A stretch of 64,000 bases of DNA from Oscillospiraceae bacterium (GTDB lineage Bacteria > Bacillota > Clostridia > Oscillospirales > Oscillospiraceae), in NCBI GenBank assembly GCA_020025575.1, contig JAHHRW010000008.1:45559-109558 (forward strand), in the 5' to 3' direction. The notes under the pieces are model-generated. The model worked only from the letters and a program-made list of their open reading frames with translations, did no database searches and was not told the origin of the DNA. Shown here piece by piece: positions 17,164 to 25,626 of this stretch. The stretch's first letter is position 1, and each line of letters begins with the position of its first letter. The translations under genes and the position numbers were made by a program.

Positions 17164-17192
17164 ATTATATCACATTATCCGCGAACATTCCA
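17164..17192 (-). promoter_or_regulatory. Possible promoter for the dnaG gene group
   Basis: On the minus strand a perfect TATAAT follows TGGAAT with a 17-bp spacer. The -35 box lies inside the end of the dgt-like gene. It would start a transcript carrying the small membrane protein and dnaG. Confidence 0.5.
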
Positions 17193-18188
17193 GCCCGACG
17201 GAATGAAAAGTTCCGCATATTTATCGACAGCATATTTGTCCGTCATACCGGCGATATAATCACAGACGGTGCGTTCCATACCATCAAAGCTAAGCTGTGG
17301 CTGAAAATCCGCCGGCAAAGCATCAGGATGCGATATGTAGTATTCATACAGTCTCTGGAGCATATCTCTTGCCTTACTCTCCTGTGCTTTGGCAACCGGG
17401 TTCCTGTAGACACGCTCAAACATAAAAGCACGCAAATCCCGAAGTGCTTTCTCCACATCGGCAGACATTGCAAGTACCCCAGATTCCCGGGTAGTCATAA
17501 TCATATCGCAAACCAAGGTATTGATACGCGCCTTGTGGGTATATCCCAATAACCGGGATATGGAATCAGGGATGTCGTCATTTGTAAGGATTCCTGCCCG
17601 CATGGCATCATCAATATCATGATTGACATAGGCAATCTGGTCAGAGCGGCGAACGATTTGACCTTCCAGCGTCTCTGGAATATAGGCTCCTGTGTGCCCC
17701 ACAATACCCATTCGCACTTCGCTCGTAAGGTTCAGACCGTTGCCGCCTTTTTCCAGCACATCCACCACACGCAGACTCTGCTCATTGTGGCGGAAGGGAA
17801 CCCCCATCACTTCTGACAGTGCCAATTCCCCAGCATGGCCAAAGGGGGTATGTCCAAGATCATGTCCCATCGCAATGGCCTCTGTTAAATCTTCATTCAG
17901 ATGCAAGGCTCTTGCAATGGTACGCCCAATTCGAGCTACCTCAATGGTATGGGTCATACGCGTGCGGTAGTGATCTCCCTCGGGCCGCAAAAAGACCTGG
18001 GTTTTATGCATAAGCCGGCGAAACGCCTTGGAATGGATAATCCGGTCTACATCCCGCTGATAGCAGGTGCGAACTTCATCTTCTCGAACCTCCTCAGGAA
18101 TCGGCCGCCCCTTGGTCTTGTCTGAAAAGGCCGCCCTTGGATCTAGGTATAGGTGCTCTTGTTGTTCCAGAAATTCACGAACTGACAT
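17175..18188 (-). CDS. dGTP triphosphohydrolase-like HD protein
   Basis: A 337-residue HD-domain protein of the deoxyguanosinetriphosphate triphosphohydrolase-like family, which removes tripolyphosphate from dNTPs in studied members. The metal-binding residues are in place: RMTHTIEVARIG, AMGHDLGHTPFGHAGE and VNHDIDDA. The N-terminal KAFRRLMHKTQVF is characteristic of the family. It is shorter than E. coli Dgt (about 505 residues), as usual for the Firmicute subfamily. Its position upstream of dnaG fits a role in dNTP balance; substrate range cannot be read from sequence. GGGGGATTGTT precedes the ATG. Confidence 0.9.
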   Translation of the reverse strand: MSVREFLEQQEHLYLDPRAAFSDKTKGRPIPEEVREDEVRTCYQRDVDRIIHSKAFRRLMHKTQVFLRPEGDHYRTRMTHTIEVARIGRTIARALHLNEDLTEAIAMGHDLGHTPFGHAGELALSEVMGVPFRHNEQSLRVVDVLEKGGNGLNLTSEVRMGIVGHTGAYIPETLEGQIVRRSDQIAYVNHDIDDAMRAGILTNDDIPDSISRLLGYTHKARINTLVCDMIMTTRESGVLAMSADVEKALRDLRAFMFERVYRNPVAKAQESKARDMLQRLYEYYISHPDALPADFQPQLSFDGMERTVCDYIAGMTDKYAVDKYAELFIPSGWNVRG

Positions 18189-18212
18189 AACAATCCCCCT
18201 ATGAAATTACAA

Positions 18213-18842
18213 TTACTCCGTTACGGGAAATGCCCGGTATTCCTGCCCCGTCTCCATACCTTCTATGGTTCCGGCTGACATATCGATTAACCGGTCTAAA
18301 AATGGTGTACTTTCCGCTTGTGGCAGCAGAATCTCCAATTCTACTTCAGCGCCAAATTGGGTGTCACGGATGATTCCGCCAAACGCCGCAACTTCCAGTT
18401 TCATCCGTTCGTAAAAATTATACGGACAAGGAACATACAGGACCGACCAGATCCGTTTCATGGATTTTCCTGCTGCATCAACAGCTATCTTCGTGCCCTT
18501 GGTATAGGCACGAACCAAACCGCCTGCTCCCAACAAAATTCCGCCAAAATAACGGGTCACAACACATACCACATTAGAGAGGCCTTCCCGCTGCAGGACC
18601 TGCATCATGGGCATACCTGCCGTTCCGCCTGGCTCCCCGTCATCAGAAAAACGCACCGCCCCATCCTTAATGATGTAGGCCCAGCAGTTGTGGGTGGCAT
18701 CATAATGCTGTTTCTTCATCTGCTGAATGCGCTCCAGAGCCTCTTCCTCTGTTTCAACCGGCCAAATGCGCCCAATAAATCGAGACTTTTTCTCTATAAA
18801 TTCATCTTCGCCATAGTCCGTCGGCACCAGATACTCTTCCAT
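18213..18842 (-). CDS. YigZ/IMPACT family protein
   Basis: The 209 residues match the YigZ (UPF0029/IMPACT) family, with the N-terminal domain FIEKKSRFIGRIWPV, the conserved HNCWAYIIKDG, the signature DDGEPGGTAGMPMMQVL, and RYFGGILLGAGGLVRAY. A smaller C-terminal alpha-beta domain follows. Homologues bind nucleic acids or ribosome-related partners, but a precise role is not settled. The start codon is 5 bases after the hflX stop, and the two are probably read together. Confidence 0.9.
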   Translation of the reverse strand: MEEYLVPTDYGEDEFIEKKSRFIGRIWPVETEEEALERIQQMKKQHYDATHNCWAYIIKDGAVRFSDDGEPGGTAGMPMMQVLQREGLSNVVCVVTRYFGGILLGAGGLVRAYTKGTKIAVDAAGKSMKRIWSVLYVPCPYNFYERMKLEVAAFGGIIRDTQFGAEVELEILLPQAESTPFLDRLIDMSAGTIEGMETGQEYRAFPVTE

Positions 18843-18847
18843 GAATC

Positions 18848-20116
18848 TTACAACTCCTCAATTACATACTCACGCACACGACCATAGAGAATCTCGTCCA
18901 CAATGGTTTCTATTTCAATGCCGTCTGCGGTATAATCTACAGCTTTCACCTGCGCACCATCATGAAGTGTTTCCACCATACCGCCCATAGCGTATGGCAG
19001 ACAGATGCGAATATGGTGCAGACCCTTATCCAATGCCTTCTCAATGGCTTTCAGCAGTCCTGTCATATTATCGCCTCTGGATGCAGAAATGGCAACCACA
19101 TCCTCCCCAATGGGGATATCTGTAGGCTCCACCAAATCCGCCTTGTTATAGCAGTTGATGACAGGGGTGCCCTCTTTTGCAAGCTGTCCAATCAGCTTTT
19201 CGACCACCCCGATATGCTCCTGCCGATGGGGATCTGCAGCATCAATCACATGAATAAGGACATCTGCATACTCAAGTTCCTCCAATGTTGCACGGAAGGC
19301 ATCCACCAGATGGTGCGGAAGCTTCGCAATAAAGCCAACTGTATCAGACAAAATCACATCCAGATTGTCAGACACGGTAAGCTGACGGGATGTGGTATCC
19401 AAAGTGTCAAACAGTCGGTTATTGGCTGGGATTCCCGCTCCGGTCAACTGGTTCAGCAAAGTGGATTTTCCAGCATTGGTATATCCCACGATAGCCACCA
19501 CCGGCACCGAATTTTTCATGCGGCGCTCTCTCTGAACCCCACGAACCTGACGAACCTGTTTCAATTCTCCTTCCAGTCGAGCAATCCGCTCACGGATATG
19601 CCGGCGATCAGATTCCAGCTTGGTTTCACCGGGGCCCCGCGTGCCGATACCGCCTCCCTGTCTGGATAGACTGGTACCCATTCCCGAAAGTCGGGGCAAA
19701 AGATATTTATACTGCGCAAGTTCTACCTGAAGTCTGCCCTCTCTCGTCTTTGCTCTCTGAGCAAAAATATCAAGAATCAGGGCACTTCTGTCCAGAACGG
19801 TGACACCCAAAATTTCTTCCAATGCACGAATCTGCCCGGCAGAAAGCTCATTATCAAAGACTGCCATAGTGGAGGCAGTAGCCTCGATCAACATGCGAAC
19901 CTCCTGCGCCTTGCCTTCTCCGATAAAGCTGTGGGCATCAGGGGTATGACGGTTTTGCAGGATTTTAGCCGTACAAAAGCCTCCGGCAGTCTCCAAAAGG
20001 GCTTCCAGCTCCTCCAATGTTTCATCTGTTGCCGTTTGGTCTGCCTTAAAGCAATCAGCATTTAATCCCACCAAAACGGCCCGTTCCTGTACATGTTCTT
20101 CAAACTGTAAATTCAT
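18848..20116 (-). CDS. hflX: GTPase HflX
   Basis: HflX is a ribosome-associated GTPase that splits or rescues stalled 70S ribosomes in the bacteria studied. The 422 residues contain the HflX N-terminal domain (FDNELSAGQIRALEE; the glycine motif GGIGTRGPGETKLE near 157) and the GTPase domain with GYTNAGKSTLLN (G1), DTVGFIAKLPHHLV (G3) and NKAD (G4). GAGGTGATAT precedes the ATG. No promoter is evident in the 40 bases between it and the rpmE terminator, so read-through from rpmE is possible. Confidence 0.96.
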   Translation of the reverse strand: MNLQFEEHVQERAVLVGLNADCFKADQTATDETLEELEALLETAGGFCTAKILQNRHTPDAHSFIGEGKAQEVRMLIEATASTMAVFDNELSAGQIRALEEILGVTVLDRSALILDIFAQRAKTREGRLQVELAQYKYLLPRLSGMGTSLSRQGGGIGTRGPGETKLESDRRHIRERIARLEGELKQVRQVRGVQRERRMKNSVPVVAIVGYTNAGKSTLLNQLTGAGIPANNRLFDTLDTTSRQLTVSDNLDVILSDTVGFIAKLPHHLVDAFRATLEELEYADVLIHVIDAADPHRQEHIGVVEKLIGQLAKEGTPVINCYNKADLVEPTDIPIGEDVVAISASRGDNMTGLLKAIEKALDKGLHHIRICLPYAMGGMVETLHDGAQVKAVDYTADGIEIETIVDEILYGRVREYVIEEL

Positions 20117-20155
20117 ATATCACCTCGCGGAAAATATCCGCAGTCATGTCTAAAA

Positions 20156-20194
20156 GATATAAAAAGCCCGCACTACATACGCAGTGCGGGCTTT
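20156..20194 (-). terminator. Terminator of rpmE
   Basis: A 12-bp stem (AAAGCCCGCACT / AGTGCGGGCTTT) follows the rpmE stop by five bases, with a U-rich run on the minus strand. Confidence 0.9.
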
Positions 20195-20199
20195 AGGTC

Positions 20200-20400
20200 T
20201 TACTTCAGGCCAAAACGCTTGTTGAAACGATCAACACGTCCACCGGTGTCAACCAGCTTCTGCTTGCCGGTATAGAAAGGGTGGCACTTGGAGCAGATTT
20301 CAACCTTAATGTCCTTCTTGGTAGAACCAGTGGTAAAGACATTGCCGCAAGCGCAGCGAATCGTAGTCTGTTCGTAATTGGGATGGATACCTTCCTTCAT
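20200..20400 (-). CDS. rpmE: Ribosomal protein L31
   Basis: The 66-residue zinc-containing type of L31: the CxC...CxxC pattern is present (RCACGNVF, CSKCHPFYTGKQ), unlike the zinc-free RpmE2. The C-terminus VDTGGRVDRFNKRFG is typical. The start at 20400 (MKEGIHPNY) is preceded by AAAGAGGTGAACAAC; the upstream in-frame ATG at 20424 lacks a ribosome site. It is a single-gene unit with its own promoter and terminator. Confidence 0.96.
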   Translation of the reverse strand: MKEGIHPNYEQTTIRCACGNVFTTGSTKKDIKVEICSKCHPFYTGKQKLVDTGGRVDRFNKRFGLK

Positions 20401-20468
20401 GTTGTTCACCTCTTTCTGAATCATCGTAAAAGGGCATAAACACCCTTAGCAATTTCAATCGCTCAGCT

Positions 20469-20497
20469 ATCATAACACATTCCAATGCGGAATGCAA
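20469..20497 (-). promoter_or_regulatory. Promoter of rpmE
   Basis: TTGCAT and TATGAT are separated by 17 bp on the minus strand. The predicted leader of about 60 bases contains a small hairpin (AAGGG / CCCTT). Confidence 0.75.
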
Positions 20498-20534
20498 GTG
20501 CTTTTTTGTTTTTTTTGAAATTTTCCAGGAATAA

Positions 20535-21758
20535 TCAGAATGCCCAGTTGCCTTTTTCAAAAATGCGAACCACACTGCCGTCGGTGCAAATTGCATCGAT
20601 ATTCATGCTGTCGCAGCCGATCATAAAATCCACATGGATCATGGAATCATTGATCCCCATTTCACGGCACTGCTCCAATGTGTAGTTCTGATAATCCTGA
20701 ATGGTGTCAGTATAACCTCTGCCCATAGCCAGGTGGCAGGAAGCGTTTTCATCGAACAGCGTGTTATAGAACAAAATACCGCTCTCCGAAATGGGGCTGG
20801 CCTGAGGAACCAGAGCACATTCACCCAAATATGCAGCGCCTTCGTCCATAGAAATCATGGTTTTCAGCAGTTCTTCGCCCTGCTCTGCCTTCGCTTCCAC
20901 CGCCTTGCCATTTTCAAAGCGCAGGGAAAATCCGTCAATCAGCTGTCCCTGATAGCTTAAGGGCTTGGTAGAATACACAATACCCTCAGCCTTGCCCTTC
21001 ATGGGGGAGATAAAACACTCCTCAGAGGGAATGTTGGGGTTAAAGAAAATTCCCTGCAGGCTGGTCTCACCACCACCGCAGAAGTGTGCCTGAGGAATCA
21101 TTCCAACCGTCAGATCCGTGCCATTGTCAGCGGTGTAGTGCAGACTCTCAATTTCCAGAATATTCAGGTACTCACAGCGCTCAGCCAGATCTGCGTTATG
21201 CTCTTCCCAAGCCTTAATGGGATCTTCATCCACTCTGGATGCAGAAAGAATGGCCTCCCACAGTTTCTCGACTGCCTGTTTCTTGCTGAGGCTGGGGAAC
21301 AGTTTCTTCGCCCAGGCAACACCAGGAACGGCAGCAATGCACCACTGCTCCTTGCCATTACGGTCATCTGAATAGGGTTTCAAAACAGGGTAGCTCATCT
21401 TGCGAGCCTTCGCAACCTTCTCCATATTCATGCCCTTCATTCCATCAGGATCGTCAGAAACCAGATGAATCCGAGCAGGCAGTACATCACAGTAATGCTG
21501 CTGGCGCTCTTTCTCCCAAGTTTCTACGGTACCCATGGTGGTAACAGACTGATTGCGTACGTGAATCTTTTCCAGCGGAGCATACTGCCACTCCACAATA
21601 ACCTTCTTAGCCTTTGCCTTGTAGGCCTCTTCTACCACCAGCTGGACAAACTCCGGTTGATCCAGTCCGGCATAAACCAGAACTTCCTGCCCCTTCTGAA
21701 CATTCACGCCACAGCGAACAATTAAGCGGGCGTATTCTCTAAGAACTGTCTTCTTCAT
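20535..21758 (-). CDS. Aminopeptidase, M29 family
   Basis: A 407-residue thermophilic-aminopeptidase-type (M29; AmpS/PepS-like) metallopeptidase that removes N-terminal residues from peptides using two metal ions. Family features include LIVRCGVNVQKGQEVLVYA at the N-terminus, IFFNPNIPSEECFISP with the metal-binding glutamates, and the C-terminal run of ligands (LGECALVP, HLAMGRGY, MIHVDFMIGCDSMNID). There is no signal peptide, so it acts in the cytoplasm. It stands alone between divergent promoters. Confidence 0.93.
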   Translation of the reverse strand: MKKTVLREYARLIVRCGVNVQKGQEVLVYAGLDQPEFVQLVVEEAYKAKAKKVIVEWQYAPLEKIHVRNQSVTTMGTVETWEKERQQHYCDVLPARIHLVSDDPDGMKGMNMEKVAKARKMSYPVLKPYSDDRNGKEQWCIAAVPGVAWAKKLFPSLSKKQAVEKLWEAILSASRVDEDPIKAWEEHNADLAERCEYLNILEIESLHYTADNGTDLTVGMIPQAHFCGGGETSLQGIFFNPNIPSEECFISPMKGKAEGIVYSTKPLSYQGQLIDGFSLRFENGKAVEAKAEQGEELLKTMISMDEGAAYLGECALVPQASPISESGILFYNTLFDENASCHLAMGRGYTDTIQDYQNYTLEQCREMGINDSMIHVDFMIGCDSMNIDAICTDGSVVRIFEKGNWAF

Positions 21759-21786
21759 TCAAAAACTCCTTCTTTGGTTTTCACCC

Positions 21787-21815
21787 ATTCTAGCAGAATT
21801 GTTTCTTTCCGTCAA
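21787..21815 (-). promoter_or_regulatory. Promoter of the M29 aminopeptidase
   Basis: TTGACG and TAGAAT with a 17-bp spacer on the minus strand, 29 bases ahead of the start codon; GAAGGAG follows. Confidence 0.75.
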
Positions 21816-21833
21816 TGCATTATAGGGTTTATC

Positions 21834-21862
21834 TTGAAAAAATATACAAATTATGATAGGAT
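21834..21862 (+). promoter_or_regulatory. Promoter of the homocysteine methyltransferase gene
   Basis: TTGAAA and TAGGAT are separated by 17 bp. The expected start near 21869 leaves a short leader with GAAAGGACG before the ATG, too short for a riboswitch. Confidence 0.65.
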
Positions 21863-21895
21863 ATCTTGTATATTAGCATAGAAAGGACGACGCCG

Positions 21896-22765
21896 ATGCT
21901 TACCAGACAGGAATTTCAAAACCGCATCGATCAGGGCATTCTCCTTTTGGATGGTGCCACCGGATCCAATCTTATGAAAGCCGGTATGCCGAGAGGCTGC
22001 TGCACTGAAGAGTGGATCATCAACCACCCCGAGGCGCTCATCGCCCTGCAGCAGGAATACTACCAAGCTGGCAGTCGTGTTATTTACGCCCCTACCTTTC
22101 AGGCACAGCCGATCCCGCTGTCCCATGTCAAATTGGATCGTCAGACAGAGACAATCAACGCAATGCTTGTCAGTCTCAGTCGTAAAGCAGTCCCCGACGC
22201 ACTGATTGCCGGCAATCTCACAACCCTGGCCGCATTTATTGACTCCTACGACACAGCACTCTTTGACACCATGGTAGAAAACTACCGCCGTCAGATTGTC
22301 GGATTGTTGGAAGGCGGTGCAGATCTTTTAGCTGCTGAAACCTTACTGTACCCGCAAGATGCAGAGGCCATCTTGACCGCAGCAGAATTAGAAGGCGCCG
22401 AAACCGTCATCTACAGCTTTACTATGCAGCCTGATGGCTCCCTGTTTTCCGGAATGGATGCCGGAAAGGTCTTGCGCGAGCTGGAAGAGGCTGGCGCCGT
22501 TGCTGTTGGATTTAACTGCGTTGCTGCCGATTCTTTGACCGCTGGACTGGTCAGCAAGCTTCGCAAACAGGTCCGTGGCCCTCTGGTTTGTAAGCCCAAT
22601 GCAGGCATTCCCGTAATTTCTTCTGAGGGAATTGCCGAATATTCGCTAAATGCTGAGGATTATGCAAAGATTATGCTTGACTGTGCCAACATGGGCGCAT
22701 CCATCCTGGGTGGCTGTTGCGGAACCACGCCGGAGCACATCCGTGCCCTGTCAAATCGACTGTAA
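21896..22765 (+). CDS. Homocysteine S-methyltransferase family protein
   Basis: A 289-residue zinc-dependent methyltransferase of the homocysteine-binding family, matching the N-terminal module of cobalamin methionine synthase. The barrel begins with LLLDGATGSNLMKAGMP. The zinc cysteines are in the usual places: GFNCVA near 203 and GGCCGTTPEHI near the C-terminus. As a stand-alone module it may work with a separate folate/cobalamin unit or use S-methylmethionine; sequence alone does not decide. The start at 21896 follows GAAAGGACG; an upstream ATG at 21866 coincides with the expected transcript start. Confidence 0.9.
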   Translation: MLTRQEFQNRIDQGILLLDGATGSNLMKAGMPRGCCTEEWIINHPEALIALQQEYYQAGSRVIYAPTFQAQPIPLSHVKLDRQTETINAMLVSLSRKAVPDALIAGNLTTLAAFIDSYDTALFDTMVENYRRQIVGLLEGGADLLAAETLLYPQDAEAILTAAELEGAETVIYSFTMQPDGSLFSGMDAGKVLRELEEAGAVAVGFNCVAADSLTAGLVSKLRKQVRGPLVCKPNAGIPVISSEGIAEYSLNAEDYAKIMLDCANMGASILGGCCGTTPEHIRALSNRL

Positions 22766-22768
22766 TTC

Positions 22769-22805
22769 AAAAAGAGGACGCTTGTTCAAGCATCCTCTTT
22801 TTTTG
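22769..22805 (+). terminator. Terminator of the homocysteine methyltransferase gene
   Basis: AAAGAGGA / TCCTCTTT stem with an inner GCTTG / CAAGC helix, followed by a T-run, immediately after the stop. Confidence 0.9.
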
Positions 22806-22834
22806 TTGCCAACAGTTATCCTGTTTGCTATAAT
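22806..22834 (+). promoter_or_regulatory. Promoter, apparently giving a leaderless mRNA
   Basis: TTGCCA and a perfect TATAAT are separated by 17 bp. The expected start point at about 22841 is only a few bases ahead of the ATG at 22844. Confidence 0.7.
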
Positions 22835-22843
22835 GACCATATC

Positions 22844-24253
22844 ATGAAAACAAGGAACAGTTATTACATCAGCCGAAACAACGTTTTGGCATGGCTGATG
22901 GCTCTGTTGCTGACAGCATCCGCAGTAACCCGCATCATGTTCTTCGGTGTGAAAGGATCCGAACCAGCACCCAATTTCTGGGGCCTGTGCGCATTACCTG
23001 TGGCCGCCTGTCTGCTTTATGCAGCTATCGCCCTGTTCAACGGTAAAGAGCAATTCTATCGAACTGCTATCCCCGTTTGGATGATCGCACTTTACTTTTT
23101 CCTCCGTGTAAGAACGCTCCACTTAGGGTACATGGTCAGCTCCCTGTATTTCATTTGCCTATTCTGCTTTGCCGTAGCCTATCAGCTGATTACGTGCGGC
23201 AAAATAGGCGGCACTGTGTTGCTGCTGCCCATGTATATCGCCATTGCAGGTCCACTTCTTTATTTAAATCAGAACCTATTATCCAATGGCGGATGGAAAC
23301 GTTTTCTCCTGTCTGATCTTCTGATGCTATTTGCCCTTTTCGTGACGGTTTTTGCAATCCGGCTGCACCCTGCCGACGAGTATCACCCCACATGGGGTGA
23401 TCGAGTTGATGGACGCCGAATTCATAGTCAGCCTCCCATGGATCAGCTGATGCCATACCTCATGATTACCCGTAATTCCTGCACCAATCTATTTGCCGAG
23501 GCATTTGAGATTACCGCAGCAGAGCGCTATATTCGTCAAAAGCGTCGTGAAGGCTTGACCAACTTTGGGCTGACCCATGTTTTGCTGGCTTGTTATGTCC
23601 GTGGTATCGCCAAATACCCCGCTTTGAACCGATTTATTTCAGGTCAGAAAGTATATACCCACGGCAACGATATCATATTCTGCATGACGATCAAAAAGGA
23701 AATGTCCACTCAGGCCCCAGAGACCATTATCAAACTGCATCTAACGCCTCGGGATACCGCTGAAGATGTCTATCGGAAGATGACTGCCGCAGTAGAATCT
23801 GTCAAATCCACCCCACTGGACTCAAGCTTTGACGTAACCGCCCACGCCTTCACGATGATTCCAAGTTTACTATTAAAATTCTTCATCTGGTTATTGAAGG
23901 CTATGGACTACTTTGGTTTCATTCCCGCTTTTTTGTTAGAAGTCAGCCCGTTCCACGGAAGTGTCTTCTTTACCTCAATGGGATCACTGGGTGTTCCCCC
24001 CGTGTACCATCATCTGTACGATTTCGGCAACCTCCCCGTTTTTGCCAGCTTTGGCTGTAAACGGAAATCTTATGAGCTTACGGCCGATGGCACAATCGTG
24101 GCCAAAAAATATATTGACTGCCAATTCTCATTAGACGATCGCATTGTAGATGGCTTTTATTACGCATCCTTCCTCAAGTATTTTAAGCGCACATTTATGC
24201 ACCCCGAAGTTCTGGACACGCCCCCGGAAGAAGTCCTGCAGGATATCGAATAA
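22844..24253 (+). CDS. Membrane protein with E2/CAT-like acyltransferase-fold domain
   Basis: This 469-residue protein has about six hydrophobic segments in residues 15-185 and then a soluble domain (about 205-460) that resembles the catalytic domain of 2-oxo acid dehydrogenase E2 and chloramphenicol acetyltransferase. Its C-terminal block FSLDDRIVDG lines up with the E2 motif DHRxxDG, but the catalytic His is Asp (D432). There is no lipoyl domain and no dehydrogenase gene nearby. This argues against ordinary E2 catalysis; a different acyl transfer or a structural role is possible. The start has no ribosome site and lies just downstream of a strong promoter. A terminator follows. Confidence 0.75.
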   Translation: MKTRNSYYISRNNVLAWLMALLLTASAVTRIMFFGVKGSEPAPNFWGLCALPVAACLLYAAIALFNGKEQFYRTAIPVWMIALYFFLRVRTLHLGYMVSSLYFICLFCFAVAYQLITCGKIGGTVLLLPMYIAIAGPLLYLNQNLLSNGGWKRFLLSDLLMLFALFVTVFAIRLHPADEYHPTWGDRVDGRRIHSQPPMDQLMPYLMITRNSCTNLFAEAFEITAAERYIRQKRREGLTNFGLTHVLLACYVRGIAKYPALNRFISGQKVYTHGNDIIFCMTIKKEMSTQAPETIIKLHLTPRDTAEDVYRKMTAAVESVKSTPLDSSFDVTAHAFTMIPSLLLKFFIWLLKAMDYFGFIPAFLLEVSPFHGSVFFTSMGSLGVPPVYHHLYDFGNLPVFASFGCKRKSYELTADGTIVAKKYIDCQFSLDDRIVDGFYYASFLKYFKRTFMHPEVLDTPPEEVLQDIE

Positions 24254-24280
24254 TTGCAGGATCTTGTTGTTCAGAAAGTC

Positions 24281-24320
24281 ATACCCCAATGTGGTGACCC
24301 ATCACATTGGGGTATTTCTC
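24281..24320 (+). terminator. Terminator after the E2-fold membrane protein gene
   Basis: A 13-bp stem (ATACCCCAATGTG / CACATTGGGGTAT) followed by TTCTCTT. Confidence 0.82.
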
Positions 24321-24374
24321 TTCCATAGTGTTACTGAAAAAAATCAAAATTTCCAGAAAAGCTTTCCCTTTTCT

Positions 24375-24403
24375 TTGACGTAACCATCGTTTTGTGTTAA
24401 AGT
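24375..24403 (+). promoter_or_regulatory. Promoter of birA
   Basis: TTGACG and TAAAGT with a 17-bp spacer, 32 bases upstream of the birA ATG. Confidence 0.7.
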
Positions 24404-24435
24404 AAGAAAAACAGAAAGTTCAGGTGAGGATAAAA

Positions 24436-25242
24436 ATGCATCAACCCATTGATCGAATCAAGTCCTATTTGGGTGACCATCCGTGGAAAAATACCATTCA
24501 ATACTTTGATGTAGTGGATTCCACCAACACGCTGGCAAAGGAACTGGCTGCTCAGGGCGCACCTGCCGGAACCATTCTGATTGCCGACCGGCAAAGTGCA
24601 GGGCGTGGTCGTTTGGGCCGGAGTTTTCTTTCCCCGGGCGGCATGGGAATCTATATGTCTGTGATTCTCCGTCCGAATTGTATGCCATCGGAGATCATGC
24701 ATCTGACCTGTGCAACCGCTGTTGCATCATGTGATGCATTAGAATCCGCCTTGCATTTCCGTCCTCAAATCAAATGGACCAACGATCTGATTTTGGAAAA
24801 TCAAAAGCTTGGTGGCATTTTAACAGAACTTTCCATAAATCCTAAGTCCTTTCGAGTGGACTCTGCAATCGTCGGCATTGGCATCAATTGTTGTCAATCT
24901 GCTAAAGACTTTGATCCATCTATACGCACCATGGCCTGTTCCGCCCAAATGATTACCGGAACACCTGTGGACAGAGATTATCTTGCGGCCGAACTGGTCA
25001 AGTCCCTATATGCTATGGATGCCGTTTTGCTGAACGATAAAGATACCTTGCTCAATCGCTACCGCCAGGATTGCTTTACACTTGGCAAGGAAATCAGTAT
25101 TGTGCGCGGTGAAGATATTCGTCATGCAATTGCAGCAGATGTTGACTCCAATGGTGCCCTAGTCGTTAGATATGAAGACGGCACAACTGAAACTGTAAAT
25201 TCCGGCGAAGTCAGCATCCGAGGGCTATACGGATATGTTTAG
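24436..25242 (+). CDS. birA: Biotin--[acetyl-CoA-carboxylase] ligase
   Basis: This enzyme activates biotin with ATP and attaches it to carboxylase carrier lysines. The 268 residues contain the catalytic motifs STNTLAKELA, GRGRLGRSFLSPGG (the biotinyl-AMP loop), KWTNDLILENQKLGGIL and the small C-terminal domain (GALVVRYEDGTTETVNSGEV). There is no N-terminal helix-turn-helix, so it is the monofunctional form and cannot act as the biotin repressor. The ATG at 24436 has GGTGAGGA upstream; an earlier ATG at 24424 overlaps that site. Confidence 0.94.
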   Translation: MHQPIDRIKSYLGDHPWKNTIQYFDVVDSTNTLAKELAAQGAPAGTILIADRQSAGRGRLGRSFLSPGGMGIYMSVILRPNCMPSEIMHLTCATAVASCDALESALHFRPQIKWTNDLILENQKLGGILTELSINPKSFRVDSAIVGIGINCCQSAKDFDPSIRTMACSAQMITGTPVDRDYLAAELVKSLYAMDAVLLNDKDTLLNRYRQDCFTLGKEISIVRGEDIRHAIAADVDSNGALVVRYEDGTTETVNSGEVSIRGLYGYV

Positions 25243-25253
25243 ATAAAAAACTA

Positions 25254-25282
25254 TTGAAAATATTTCATCAATTGGTTATACT
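25254..25282 (+). promoter_or_regulatory. Promoter of the small acidic-tail membrane protein gene
   Basis: TTGAAA and TATACT separated by 17 bp; a good AATGGAGG site lies between it and the ATG. Confidence 0.72.
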
Positions 25283-25314
25283 GATAGTACGAACTCATAA
25301 ATGGAGGTTATGCC

Positions 25315-25623
25315 ATGAATAAGAAGAACACCTTGGTCAGATGCATTGTAGCCGCTGCCGCTGTTGCGGGCATTGCATATCTTGTCGTACGATACTTTGA
25401 TACGATCCACGCATGGCTTCGCAAGCTGTGCCCCTGCTGCACGCTCGAGGATGATTTCGTGGTAGAGGATCACTTTACTCCCACCTATCATGAACCCGTA
25501 GAGGAAGTTGACACTGATCACACCACTTCAGAAGAAACAGCTGAAGAAGAATACGAAGTGGAGATTTCCCCTGAAACAGACAAGACCCCAGTTGCTGATG
25601 CGTCTGATTTTGAAGAAGAATAA
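25315..25623 (+). CDS. Small single-span membrane protein with acidic tail, unknown
   Basis: A 102-residue protein I do not recognise. A short basic N-terminus (MNKKNTLVR) is followed by one hydrophobic helix (about 10-27), a CPCC motif at about 39-42, and a 55-residue tail very rich in Glu, Asp and Thr. The layout suggests a membrane-anchored protein with an acidic tail; the topology is uncertain. AATGGAGGTTATGCC precedes the ATG, and it has its own promoter and terminator, so it is a real, independently expressed gene. Confidence 0.75.
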   Translation: MNKKNTLVRCIVAAAAVAGIAYLVVRYFDTIHAWLRKLCPCCTLEDDFVVEDHFTPTYHEPVEEVDTDHTTSEETAEEEYEVEISPETDKTPVADASDFEEE

Positions 25624-25626
25624 AGC

